64,000 nucleotides of DNA from Tubiluchus corallicola (taxonomy: Eukaryota > Priapulida > Priapulimorpha > Priapulimorphida > Tubiluchidae): assembly GCA_030141605.1 (NCBI GenBank), contig JAQGDQ010000189.1, forward strand, positions 250,001 through 314,000, read 5' to 3'. Positions 1-31,689 of the stretch are shown piece after piece. The notes under the pieces are model-generated. The model saw only the letters and a list, made by a program, of their open reading frames with translations, searched no databases and was not told where the DNA came from. Made by a program: the position numbers and the translations under genes. The stretch's first letter is position 1; each line of letters begins with the position of its first letter.

Positions 1-114
1 CAATTTTACTTTGCAATCAATGCAAAAATAGGTAATAAAAAAGGTGGAAACCAAAATACGATGCAATTTAATACTGTTGAGAAAGGGTAAATAATCTATC
101 ACATTTTGAAAATA

Positions 115-627
115 CAGTAGTACCTCTGTTTTCGACCATAATTCGTTTCTAAAGTGTTTGAAAACCGATTTGGCTGAGTATCGAATCATTTATTCTCATA
201 AGAAATTATGTAAAAGCAAATAATCTGTTCTCAAGCACCAAATGAACTGTAAGTATTACTAAAACGAAATATAATAATGCAAAAATGATTATTCAAACAG
301 TAGACATGATGTAATTGATAAGAAAAACATAATACAATTACTTAGAAAGGAAAACATAATTGTTCCTGCACGAAAAAAGTGGGGAAAAATAAGCGTAGAA
401 AGCACTTAACGATGTTAGGCGATTCAAATCTTGTGTGTGACTACCTCTCGGGCGCGGTTGGTTACGCTCGGCTCTACTCGGCTCGCCGCGCATGCGTTCA
501 TCACGTGTTTGGCGGTTGGTCAAGTATCGAAATTCTGGTCGAGAGCGGAGACAATTTCAACTCGAATTTTCTGGTCGAAAACCGATTTGTACGAGTACTG
601 AGACGTTCGATAATGGAGGTACGACTG
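115..627. mobile_element. pogo/Tc1-mariner-like MITE
   Basis: Imperfect terminal inverted repeats begin CAGTAGTACCTC and end GAGGTACGACTG, flanked by TA on both sides (113-114 and 628-629), the Tc1/mariner target duplication. The inner TIR has TTTTCGACC / GTTCGATAATG, like pogo/Tigger ends. No transposase is visible. Confidence 0.75.
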
Positions 628-915
628 TATTTGATTATAAGCTCCAAGATTAAATTACAAAATTTTCTCTAAACATTATATGATAAAACTTTAATCATAT
701 CATTACGAAGCACGTAAAAGGGTCGTGTAACAGACTTCCAGATGAAGAAACGTCATGTTAGTGGCACCGTAAGAAATATCCTAGTTTAGTTTCGAAATAC
801 GTAAAGCAAACCAAATGATGGATAAAAATAAATATTGGCCTTTATCGTAAAACTCACATATCAGTGCAAACCATACGTAGAAAAATAACACTAATGACAT
901 CTACACTTGCTTGCG

Positions 916-1291
916 AATAAACCTCTTTACAGTTCCAACAATTGATGATGATCGTGAAAAGGTCAATGATTAAGTGTACCAGACTCGCATTCGTCTACAC
1001 TTGACAAAGCCTCACAGGCCAAGTTATTGTAATAGCAACCCTTTTAACAGCTAGATAGAAACCCGCCTAGTTCATTTTTTCTAGTTCCCAAACGAGATCC
1101 GGCTAGTAAACCACTCTACATGCAGATTAGTGCATAATTAAGAAAACTCCATGAAGTTACTAAACTGATGCAGCAGATGGCCTTGCTTTGCACACGTGAC
1201 GATTGTAGTTAAGACCCGTTGCTATGGTACACTTAACCATTGACCTATAGCAATTGCACGTGCGCACCACTAAACTGTGAAAAGGCTTATT
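916..1291. mobile_element. AATAAGCC-type MITE, full-length copy
   Basis: Ends are AATAAACCTCTTTACA and TGTGAAAAGGCTTATT, imperfect inverted repeats. Inner marks shared with the other copies in this window are GATGATGATCGTGAAAAGG, GGTTAAGTGTACCAGA and CCTAGTTCATTTTTTCT. Other copies lie at 29030-29335, 32505-33352, 35062-35207, 38383-38690 and 61389-61618. Confidence 0.65.
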
Positions 1292-1526
1292 TGGTCTGTT
1301 AGTTTCAGTTCTTCGACTCACGAAACACTAGCATTTATAGGAACTTGATCACAATTCACAATATAAACATCAGAACTGTAGACACTACCTTCTAAGAACT
1401 TAACACGGAACGCAAGATAATTTTTATGCTGGCTGAAAGACAAAATGTGGAACACTTCCTTTTCGTAGCCGAATCAAAGTTTGAAATGAAAGAAAACGTT
1501 TAGTTTCACATTGCAGGATTCTAACC

Positions 1527-1594
1527 AATCAAAATGTTTATTTATTTCATTCATTTCACCGTGAAATTAACGAAATAAATAAACATTTTGATTT
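1527..1594. terminator. Palindrome with poly(A) signals on both strands
   Basis: Near-perfect inverted repeat, arms 1527-1549 and 1572-1594. AATAAA occurs twice on the minus strand (1537-1546) and twice on the plus strand (1574-1583). It lies about 230 bp past the FAM162-like stop codon, so the minus-strand signals could end that transcript. The function is inferred; it could also be a MITE remnant. Confidence 0.45.
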
Positions 1595-1770
1595 GTCACA
1601 ATTCAAGCGAGTAGCACTCAACGTACACAGCAAAACGCAAATTAGAAAGAATAATTATTACAACTAAAACCACAGCACTTCAAAATTGAATCCTCTAACG
1701 GCACAACAAGCGCAGATCTGCAAGCTGTGAAATCACAGAGAGAAGAGGTGCCGTTTCCTCCAACTAAATC

Positions 1771-1963
1771 TTATTTCGATTTTTCCCCCGCCTCATTATA
1801 CTCCTTATGCCACTGAAGGTTTGACTTCTCCACCGACTCGCCCCTCTCTCTAGCACGCTTTCCCTGAAACATCATGACAGCACACCCCATCACAAACACG
1901 AACATAGCGTACCACATCGTCTTCACTCGTGCTCGGTCTCTCGCCGTCACTATCACCTTGTAG
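1771..1963 (-). CDS. FAM162-like exon 3 (terminal)
   Basis: 193 bp ending in TAA at 1771-1773. Acceptor TTTTTTAG|CTAC. Encodes TARDRARVK, the single transmembrane segment and the GKRARERGES tail. Confidence 0.85.
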
Positions 1964-4900
1964 CTAAAAAACAAAACACAACTGGACTGAATTGAAATCA
2001 CATTGCAAATAAGGTTCAGCATCGAGTTTGAATGAGTCTTTTTAGTTCGAAACTAAAACGGTAGATTCGAATAATTCAGCATTTCAGCCATTGTTCATTG
2101 ATGTCATTGTTTATCATTAAAATAATTGAAACATCATGAAATTAGCATAATTTAGCTGCAGTTTCTATGCAAAATTGTTAACAAACTAATAATAATTTTC
2201 AAGCAGAACAAAATCAAGTAATATGCAAGACCACTTTTGCATATGCACAGACTAATATGCAAAATCAAGTGATCTTTGTAAGACCACTTTTTACTAGTGG
2301 TTCGAAAACTTGTTCGAAAATCTTTCAAACTCAATTCGAATTCTATTCGGATTCGAAATACCGAAATTCGGTTCGACTCGAATTTGCTTTCTGGTAGGCA
2401 GTGATCACCCCTACTGCCAACCCAAATGCCCGATCAGAACCGGTAAAGAGGGCAATGTAACTGGAGAATGTCGTCGGTGCAGATACTGGGGTACATGATC
2501 AGAAGAGATATTGGCCATGGCGACTGGAGTCGGTGGGGAGAAAGAGTTAAGACCATACACAAAATAGGATGAAGACCTAACCCAAAAGGATGAGATAAGA
2601 AGTATAAGATTGCAAAGCACCAAGGAATAGAAATTAACACCGTACTTTGGACATGTTTCGCAATGAGTTACAAGTACGCGTCTCACAATCAGGGCCAAAC
2701 AGTCTTCTATAGGCTACAGTAAAGGACCGCTCAACCTTTGGTAACGTTTTGAAGAAAATCTGTTTTTTCACTACAGCAGTGCTGTAACATGTACTAATTT
2801 GATTTGCAATAAACAGTAAAACAGTTGAGTTACTTAAAGAATATTCTTATTGACAGACAAACGACAGCTATTCTAGTTTACGTAAAGAATTTACAATATT
2901 TTAAGCTATGTAAATATTATCGCTAGTATACCGCGAGTAAAAACTATTCAACGGCGAGTTAGAGGGTTGGTCTATCTGAGGAAACACCATAATCTCATTA
3001 GCCCGGGAGTCAAATTGGTCATAAACAGGCCCTGCTCATAATGTTTTTAAAAAATTTGCAATAAGTTTACTTCAACTTGTGTAAATGTTGCTAAAATATG
3101 TAATGAGTAGGAAATATTCAAGACGGGGGATACGGGCGAGTTACAGTGGCTCCATCTGAGAGGGCTACCACAATTTTATTAGCCTTATGGTAGGGTTACC
3201 ATAAGTCCGGGTTTCCCCGGACACGTTCTCTTTTTAGGCCTCTGTCTGGGCGGGTTTTGCCTCAATCCGTAAGTATGTACGGACGTTGCCAACTGCAGAG
3301 GTGCACGACAGTACGAGACAAAGAAAAGCTCGTTAATTTTCAGTACAAGATGTTGCTAACATCTCAAAATGCAACCCTTGTAAAAGCTTTGTGTACATAT
3401 TTACTGAACAAAAGTAAGCGATGTGCACATCACTATACGTCACACGACTCAAACCGTTGTCGATACTCGGCGTATTCGCTAACGACTTAAAATGCATTTA
3501 TTTTGCATGTGTTAATAGACCCTAAACTGGTCATTTTTGCCTACTTACAAGTGTGCGAAAAAGTGTCCTCGTTTTTAACTCAGACAATATGGTAACCCTA
3601 CCTGATGGGCCCCACTCATAATGTTTAACTGATTGGGTAGTGCGTACTGTACACCAAATCCAGCTTACTAAACGAGAGAATAAAATAATGCTCAAGATAG
3701 GAAGATAAAGCACATGGAACGCATACATTTAACAGAAAGTTAAACAATGTAGTTATAGTTGAACAATTAACGTGTTTGCTCTTGCAGATGAGCATAAAGA
3801 TGAGAAAATTAATCCCTAATCCTATGCAAAGTAAAAAAAACTTTTTGCTGACTAAACTTTCTAATTTATCACTGGAGAAATGTGGTCAATTACATAAGAA
3901 AACTTTTCTTAAATTTATTTCTAAAAACGTTGCTTCAGGCTACGGAAAAGTCATCAGATCTAAAGCAGATGCAATTTATTTTGTTGGCTCATAAAAAAAC
4001 TTGACTGGAATGTGCAAAATAAACAATTACGCTTAAGTAAACAAAAACTTATTTCTGGCTTCATCGTAACAACGAGAAACTAAGAACGAAATTTATTTTT
4101 TCCTGCCATAACTTGAGATACTAAAAAGCAAAGTAAAATCATGTAGAAAGCATGATATTTGAACACTTTCATGCTTTCTGAGCATTTAAATCAGCAGCAA
4201 AACAGTGATGCACAAGGTTGAATCAAAATAGTTGAATGTTCAACCCGCTAGCAGCGTCTACGTACTCAGTGTGTTGATGGAGGCTCAAATCAAAAAACAA
4301 ACAATTTAATGGGCATTCTTGTCGAATTCAGATCCAAGTAAATTTACAAGGTAACAGCATAATAAACACTTATACATGTGTATAAATCCTTGCATTATAT
4401 ATATATATATATACACACAACTGACTATGTAATTATGATGTTACATATGTATACATATGATATATGATACATATGATATACATATGTACATAAAATTACT
4501 TGATAATGATTAACTATTACATGCATAATAAATTGCAATGATAGTTTACTTTAAAATATAGTATAATTAGAATATTTAAAAAACAAAAAAATAAATTTTA
4601 CTTTTCGCACAACATATTCACTCACAACAACTTACAATAAGTAATTTAGATAGTCTATAGTAGCTTTGTCTAAATGCATAGCTTACAATAAGTCCTTGGT
4701 GTCAATAGAACTCAGTTTTAACAGGGATGCACCAGATTCGGTCCGGGTCCAGGTGAAAAATGTCCATTATTTATCGGATTTTTTACTGTACAAGAAATTC
4801 CAACAGTTACACCTTTTTTGTGATATATGGTAGACGGAACTTTGTGTTAGGTTGAACAGTACAGTCTTGTGGCTGTATACCTAAATAGTATCATTGTCCT

Positions 4901-5597
4901 CTTCCATAGGCTATTGCCTGTTCCGGACCTAAGCAGTGCTTAATTTTTCACATAAATAAAAAATCAGATCTAACTGAACATTGATTTATTTGTAGTTCTG
5001 CTAGAAAGCTGGTGTGCAAATGTGCTGTTGTATGCAAGCAAATTGTTAATAAAACCTGCTAAAAAGGATAGCGTCTTACCAACTGGGTTCCGGCAATGAA
5101 ATTGCGAAACCGATCCAAGTCTCGTAACTGCGAGACCGTTGAATACCTAGTTTTTACATACACAAGCAAACTTACTTAATTTCCGATGGCACTTGATCAA
5201 CTGAGTTGTAGCGCTTCACCCACACTAACAGCCGCTTGTCTAACCAAGTTGGATGATGTATGTGTTTGTCTGAAACAATTTCGTAATGATTACAAAGAAA
5301 TAAACAGTTTTAACTGCTGAATTAGACCTAGTAGTAGTACTAGTAGTAGACCTCGTAGTAACACGTAGGACTGCAACTAAATTGTGCAATTAAGTTGTAC
5401 ATACAAGCTCAGACAGCTAACAATCACAAAAGAAAAAACCTAACATCGTTACTAAATCTTATAGCTAAAATATAAACAATGCTTTTACCTTCTTTGCAAC
5501 GAGTAAAATTCGTGTGAAATAGTTTATTAGAATGCCTGACATGACGGCTGCAAAGCACAGATAACGCTGGTAATTTTGTTGCACAACTAAGTGCCAT
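1771..5597 (-). CDS. FAM162-like mitochondrial membrane protein (3 coding exons)
   Basis: Spliced gene, CDS join 5489-5597, 5176-5269, 1771-1963, 131 codons. Phases close at both junctions: G|AC gives Asp and AA|C gives Asn. The N-terminus (MALSCATKLPALSVL...) is rich in basic and hydroxylated residues and lacks acids, like a mitochondrial presequence. Exon 2 has HHPTWLDKRLLVWVKRYNSV and VPSEI, matching the family's HKPTDWQKKILIWSGRFK and IPETVS block. Exon 3 has TARDRARVK, one hydrophobic segment (MWYAMFVFVMGCAVMMF) and GKRARERGES, the FAM162 signature order. Human FAM162A is about 154 residues and acts in hypoxia-linked mitochondrial apoptosis; that role is family knowledge and is not shown here. 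An alternative in-frame ATG lies 10 codons upstream (5627). The 3.2-kb second intron holds a hAT MITE. Family assignment is from remembered similarity. Confidence 0.85.
3191..3600. mobile_element. hAT-type MITE
   Basis: Terminal inverted repeats are TAGGGTTACCATA and TATGGTAACCCTA. An 8-bp target duplication with one mismatch flanks it: CCTTATGG (3183-3190) and CCTGATGG (3601-3608). The start TAGGGTTACCATAAGTCCGG resembles widespread hAT ends. No intact transposase. Confidence 0.75.
4395..4500. repeat. AT/ACATATG simple repeat
   Basis: An (AT)n run is followed by repeated ACATATGTATAC / GATATATGATAC motifs, which are self-complementary. Confidence 0.8.
5176..5269 (-). CDS. FAM162-like exon 2
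   Basis: 94 bp. Acceptor TTGTTTCAG|AC, donor ATTAA|GTAAG. Encodes the conserved W-x-K-x-L-x-W-x-x-R-(Y/F) block of the family. Confidence 0.82.
5489..5597 (-). CDS. FAM162-like exon 1
   Basis: 36 codons plus one base. ATG at 5597, with an alternative ATG at 5627. Donor is GAAG|GTAAAA. Encodes the predicted mitochondrial targeting segment. Confidence 0.75.
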
Positions 5598-6401
5598 TGT
5601 AAGTGTCCACTCAAATTTTGTGCTCATAAGAACACAATCTTTTAAAAAACTTTACTTCATTTTGCGTAAAACGTTTGAGAAACACGATCTAAATTTGTAG
5701 ATAATTTGAACAGTAATCTCGGAACCGAATCATCTCTACTGGCGCCATCTGGCTGCCTAAAACCAGACTCACGTAATCCAAAAAAATAAATTCAGCCAAA
5801 TATTTAAATTGCGTAACCTAGACGAAGTAGGTCTTGAAAACATAAAAGTCCACTGCTGCCTTAGGTATGAGGTTTGAACTTTGATTGCTCGGTATTTTAT
5901 CATTCTGCCAATCTTTTCTTGATTCAAATTCAAAGTTTTGCTTTGTTTGTTAATTGATTTTCTGTCTTCTCATTTGCCATATTTATTTACTGTTCGCCAT
6001 TTTTATTTTTAACTCACTTGAACTTATTATGTTAAATTTTTACCAAGTTATCCTTATTTTCTTTTTTTTCAAATTGCATTCATTATTATTTATTTTTGTA
6101 CACCTACTTGACTGGTCATTTAATTTTTTTCAATTTTGGATAGAGGTCATGCCTAGTAACGTATTGTTGGTCTTTTCCCTATCTCGTTTCTTTTCTATTA
6201 TATTTTTGCTTTTATTTATAATGATCGTGTAAAAATTTAGAAACAAATAAATTATTTACTTCACTTGCTTACTTACTTGTTACTTCTGTAATCGCGTTCC
6301 CAATTCCTACATATCACGTTGCTCCATCTAACAAACAGTAATTCAAATGGTTGATCTTATTTTTTGTTGTGGAGATCACTGGCATCTATTAGAATTACAT
6401 A

Positions 6402-6419
6402 GAACATTGTAGAATGTTC
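6402..6419 (+). promoter_or_regulatory. Heat-shock element array, 4 units
   Basis: GAA(6402)-nn-TTG-nn-GAA(6412)-nn-TTC(6417): four alternating pentamers in 5-bp register with one mismatch (TTG for TTC). This is the HSF trimer-binding pattern. Confidence 0.6.
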
Positions 6420-6483
6420 CGTTAGAATAATTGTCTTACCGTGTAGAATGTTGGAGTGATCGTCTTATTGTCTGGAACAAAAC

Positions 6484-6496
6484 TTCTAGAAGCTTC
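6484..6496 (+). promoter_or_regulatory. Perfect 3-unit heat-shock element
   Basis: TTC-TA-GAA-GC-TTC: three perfect units in register, about 10 bp upstream of TATATAAG. Confidence 0.7.
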
Positions 6497-6506
6497 TCGG
6501 GCGCGC

Positions 6507-6514
6507 TATATAAG
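6507..6514 (+). promoter_or_regulatory. TATA box in LTR
   Basis: TATATAAG in a GC-rich context (GGGCGCGC upstream). Transcription would start near 6538 if spacing is typical. Confidence 0.6.
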
Positions 6515-7277
6515 GCGAAGCAGGCCGCTGAGAGACACGCAGATTCACATGGACGCCACTTACACATTCTCTTGTATGCTTGCATTTTCAGATACACACA
6601 AACGTTTTCCAGATTTGCACGTTTAGTGTAATCATTTCGTGTTACTTCATACTTTTGTCTTGCTTAATTCTCGCTTAATAAAGTAGTTTAATTTGACGAA
6701 GTGTTTTCTGATTTTCTCTACAAGCCTTGCAAGAGAAACATAACATTTTTGCACAAGTGTTTTCGTAGAACGATAATAACTATACTCAACAGTTCAAGTA
6801 ATTAACCTTTCCACTGCACGTAGATCGCAGTAGCTACGTATTAAAATGACATCAAATGTTATACCCTCTGCAACTTTACAAATGTAAGCTGCAGTTGTAA
6901 TTCCAAAGCGGGAAATTTCTGGCCAAGAAAAACCCAGATTAGGAGATAAAAGTGAATGTTGATTATAAAAAAAAGTGCACAGTTCGGATCAGTAATTATT
7001 TTCTGTACAACTGTTCTGCTGCATGGCTATAAACTATAATCGTGTCAGCTCACGGAGCCTGTATCGCACACAGTGGGAGAGTCTGAAATGGACTAGTGTA
7101 GTAAAATTTAAAAAGCATGTGGTTCACACTAAATAATGATTAATTTGCTTCATGTAGGAACAAGATACAAGTCGTTCGAAGCTTTTTGTTACCGAAGATT
7201 ACGTGTAGACTCTTTTGCTTGATCATACATTTTTATCCCGTTAAAGCATATCTATGTTTTCTTATTCAGTTTTAGTC

Positions 7278-8079
7278 TTATAACCTTGTAGGGAAGCCTC
7301 CACAAACTGCCACAGTTTCACCTGTTATGTAGCTGGCATCTGTTGAACAGAGAAACGACACGATTCCTGCTATGTCTTCTGGCTTTCCCACCCGTCCTAG
7401 TGGACACCTGTTCACATAGTCACTATGGCAACTCGATGCATCATGAAGAACTTTGCTGTTGGAAATCAATCCAGGTGCGACAGCGTTTACACGGACTGCC
7501 CTATCTCTGCACACTGAGGTGCCATTGCTTGAACAAGCCCCAAAATTGCAGTTCTTGTCACGGATAGTAAACCGGTTCCGGGAAAAAGTTCACAGCCACC
7601 ACATGCATGGTATGCAGTCACTCCAGCAGAGTGATGCAGTCACTCCCCTTTGAAGACGATACTACCACCGCTATTTTTATCCATGCTAGCAATTGCCTCC
7701 TTTGCTATAAAAAAAACCCCGATTTTAAATTTAACAGAAAAGTTGTATCCCAACCGTTCTCCGTTGTTTCCTTCATCGGTCCATAAGCGCCCGGAACATC
7801 TCGCACGATACCTCCAGCATTCGAAACAAAAATGTCCACCCTTCCAAATATGTCTTTCGTTTGATCAATCAACAGTTTCCACTCTTCTTTCTTTAAAACG
7901 TCGCACGTTGTTCCACTGACATGCAATCCTTCATCTCGCAGCGCATTCACAGCTTCGTCAACATGTTCCTGAGAACGACTGCAAATCATTACACTGGCGC
8001 CATCTTGCGCTAAACGTTTTGCAATGCTGTATCCAATCCCATAACTTGAACCAGTAACAATTGCAGTAACAATAATAAA
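7278..8079 (-). pseudogene. DHRS4-like short-chain dehydrogenase relic
   Basis: Intronless SDR similarity with broken frame. The first part keeps the Rossmann motif TGSSYGIG, CDV, and NAGG (about 8060-7710). The frame then breaks at a run of eight T (minus strand, about 7707-7714) and resumes as AKEAIASMDKNSGGSIVF. It next meets a TGA beside a duplicated GAGTGACTGCAT, and shifts again before VRVNAVAPGLI (7500-7465). The tail is GGFPTRL. At the active-site strip the family has YNVSKTALLGL; here the reading is LSVTRTAILGL, so both the catalytic Tyr and Lys are missing. No clear start codon. DHRS4 enzymes are peroxisomal carbonyl reductases. It lies about 1.1 kb downstream of the synthetase stop on the same strand. 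Pseudogene is most likely; if the T-run were an assembly error, the stop and lost residues would still argue against activity. Confidence 0.8.
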
Positions 8080-8094
8080 TAACATGGACCTCAT

Positions 8095-8505
8095 ATGATT
8101 AAATTTTATGAAACTTTCAAAGCTACGTGTGGCTCAGCGAATCCACTAAGATTAGCAATTGTGCAATTTACCACATTCGCGTGGCCGACAAATAGAATGC
8201 AGCACCGTGATAACCGTGATCATGAACTGCAGTGTTAGTTTCTGACGTCATTTGACGTAGAGCCCATTTTCATGACATCACGCATTTAAGCAGGAACGCT
8301 TTAAGCAAGGAACAGTTTAAGCAAGGGAAGTTTCGTACCATACCTATGATAAGTTTCTGACATAAGCAATAGATGTGGTCGGTTGCCTTTAATTAACTTT
8401 CTAAGCTAATTATTCAAATATAAGAAACAATTGCTAACTTTCATAGGTAAGAAAAGGTATATTTTGACAGCAAATTAAAATGAGATTTAGTCTGTTTAAT
8501 CCTCC
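8095..8505. repeat. Block shared with 31690-32110
   Basis: Diverged but collinear with 31690-32110. Shared strings include ACTTTCAAAGCTA, CAGCGAA, CATTCG(C/T)GTGGCC, GGTTGCC(T/A)TTAATTAACTTTC and a matching end near GACAGCAAATTAAAA. It lies just 5' of the SDR relic on the minus strand. Confidence 0.7.
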
Positions 8506-8566
8506 GGTTTTCATTTAACCACATTGCAACTAGATACTTTACTGGTTTTAGCCCAACAATATAAAC

Positions 8567-9000
8567 CAGGGGTGTGCAAATTGTCTGACTAGCCGGGCCA
8601 CATTAAACATTCCCGCAATTCCTGTGGGCCACATGCAGTTTGGTTAAGGAGCCAAGTACAGTAGGACCTAATAACGATTTTTTTTGCATCCGATTTGCGC
8701 AAATCATTACTATTGCACTACTACACTCAAGAAACTATTTTAGAAGTTATTAAAATTTATATTAAAAACCATATATTTCGTCATATCCGACAGTGACATT
8801 AAGCGACAACAGTCTTGTAAGGGTTAATGCCATCCGATCTAGAGGAAAAAATTACCCACACTATCTTTGCGATATTGGCACGGACTTCAGCTGGATCGCA
8901 TGGGCCGCACTTTCATTACGTTGACAAACCTTTTGGCGGGCCGCACAAGATCTCTCGGCGGGCCGCAAGTGGCCCCCCGACCGCAGTTTGCACACCCCTG
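8567..9000. mobile_element. hAT MITE (CAGGGGTGTGCAAA family), copy 1
   Basis: TIRs are CAGGGGTGTGCAAA and TTTGCACACCCCTG, with a perfect 8-bp target duplication ATATAAAC at 8559-8566 and 9001-9008. The interior has the GCCGGGCCACATTAAA and GGCGGGCCGC motifs typical of Charlie-like hAT MITEs. 434 bp, non-coding. Confidence 0.92.
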
Positions 9001-9135
9001 ATATAAACAATTTCGTAGCTTATTCCAAGTGAACCACTGCGATGCAAAGTGTAAGTTTGTCAGGGGGTGGCTTCCTAAAAACATGGCTTCCTAAAAATGC
9101 CTTATAACATGTAGAATGTCTGGTCTCCGAGGGTC

Positions 9136-30573
<21,438 letters not shown>

Positions 30574-31101
30574 TATGCATAGATGTTTCTTAGATTCACC
30601 GAAAAGTAAGCTAGCAGGACGCAGCAGTATAATAGCTCTAAAAGCCTTTTAAACGCTTTGCACATAAGCGGTGTTAACTGATGCATTTCCTAAGTACTAT
30701 TACAATTCCTATAGTACAGTGCAGTAGCCTTGAGTATCAATGCCACGGCATACGTGTGTACATTTCAATACAATAAGTCATTAGTTATCTGGCTAGGATC
30801 CTAAATTTGTAATCCACAATAAAAGTACAGAGTACAAGATGTCTTAATGTATAACTTAGTTGATAAAAGATCATAAATAAGAATTATGACGAAATGGTGT
30901 TCGTTCAACCCCGATGGATCCACCCCCGGGTCCTGATTAGAAGTGAATTAAGACACCCGCATTTTTATTTACACCTTTGAGAAATCCGGTTTTACCATTA
31001 ACGTCATTAAATGTAATGCGAGCATTTGCAGTTTTTGCTGATATGCATTATTATTGTTATCAGTTTTAAGATACCGGAAATCAGGGTGTGGAGTGTTAGA
31101 G

Positions 31102-31582
31102 CAGGGGTGTGAAAATTATCTGACTAGCCGGGCCACATTAAACTTTCCCGCAATTCCTGTGGGCCACAGGCAGTTTGATCAAGGAACCAAGTACAGAAAG
31201 GCCTAATAACGATTTTTTTGCATCCGACCTGCGTACATCATTACTACTACACTCAAGAAACTATTTTAGAAGTTATTAAAATTTATATTACAAACCATAT
31301 ATTTCTACTTTCAGGACAGATAGTGGTAATTTCATTACAATGCATATTAGTAATGTGTATCACACAGTCAGTGTAGTACAGTGACATTAAGCTACAACGA
31401 TCTTGTAAGGGTTAATGGCATCCGATCTAGTAGAAAAAACTACCCGCACTATCTTTGGGATCGTGGCACGGACTTCAGCTGGATACACTCAATTCATCGC
31501 CCGGGCCGCACTTTCATTAGGTTGACAAATCTCTTTGCGGCCGCACAAATTTTCTCGGCGGGTTGCAATTTGCACACCCCTG
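31102..31582. mobile_element. hAT MITE (CAGGGGTGTG family), copy 2
   Basis: Same family as 8567-9000: CAGGGGTGTG start, TTTGCACACCCCTG end. Target duplication TGTTAGAG / TGTTAAAG (one mismatch). It lies 0.5 kb upstream of the synthetase ATG. Confidence 0.88.
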
Positions 31583-31689
31583 TGTTAAAGGAAAGCCGGA
31601 CATTTGTGTAAACATTAGTTCAAAATACAGTGAGCTCTAAAACTACAGTAGCTTTTTTTTTCAATGAAAGCTTAGATTAAATAATGAGG

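Larger units (their letters stand above)
1964..5175. other. Intron 2 of the FAM162-like gene
   Basis: Contains the hAT MITE at 3191-3600, an AT-rich simple repeat at about 4395-4500 and diffuse AT-rich sequence. A short plus-strand frame at 3785-3994 after an acceptor-like TTGCTCTTGCAG has no recognisable similarity and is not called. Confidence 0.6.
6365..6745 (+). mobile_element. Solo LTR with heat-shock-type promoter
   Basis: 381-bp element beginning TGTTGTGG and ending ATAACA (TGTT...AACA inverted ends), flanked by TTTTT on both sides (6360-6364, 6746-6750). It has a promoter-like layout: GAA/TTC arrays at 6402-6419 and 6484-6496, TATATAAG at 6507-6514, and AATAAA at 6677-6682 near the 3' end. 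This matches U3-R-U5 organisation. No internal retrotransposon region or second LTR is visible nearby, hence solo LTR. The 5-bp duplication is low complexity, so the exact ends are moderately certain. The 66-codon frame inside is not thought to be a gene. Confidence 0.65.

Noticed and set aside
3785-3994. 70-codon frame after TTGCTCTTGCAG
   Set aside because: Acceptor-like start and a nearby AATAAA, but no recognisable similarity and no partner exons on the plus strand.
4735-5110. Possible hAT start (CAGGGATGCACCAGATTCGG)
   Set aside because: Only one end resembles a hAT terminus; no matching inverted end or target duplication found.
6431-6631. 66-codon frame in the heat-shock LTR
   Set aside because: Overlaps promoter elements and TATA box; no similarity, no codon signal.
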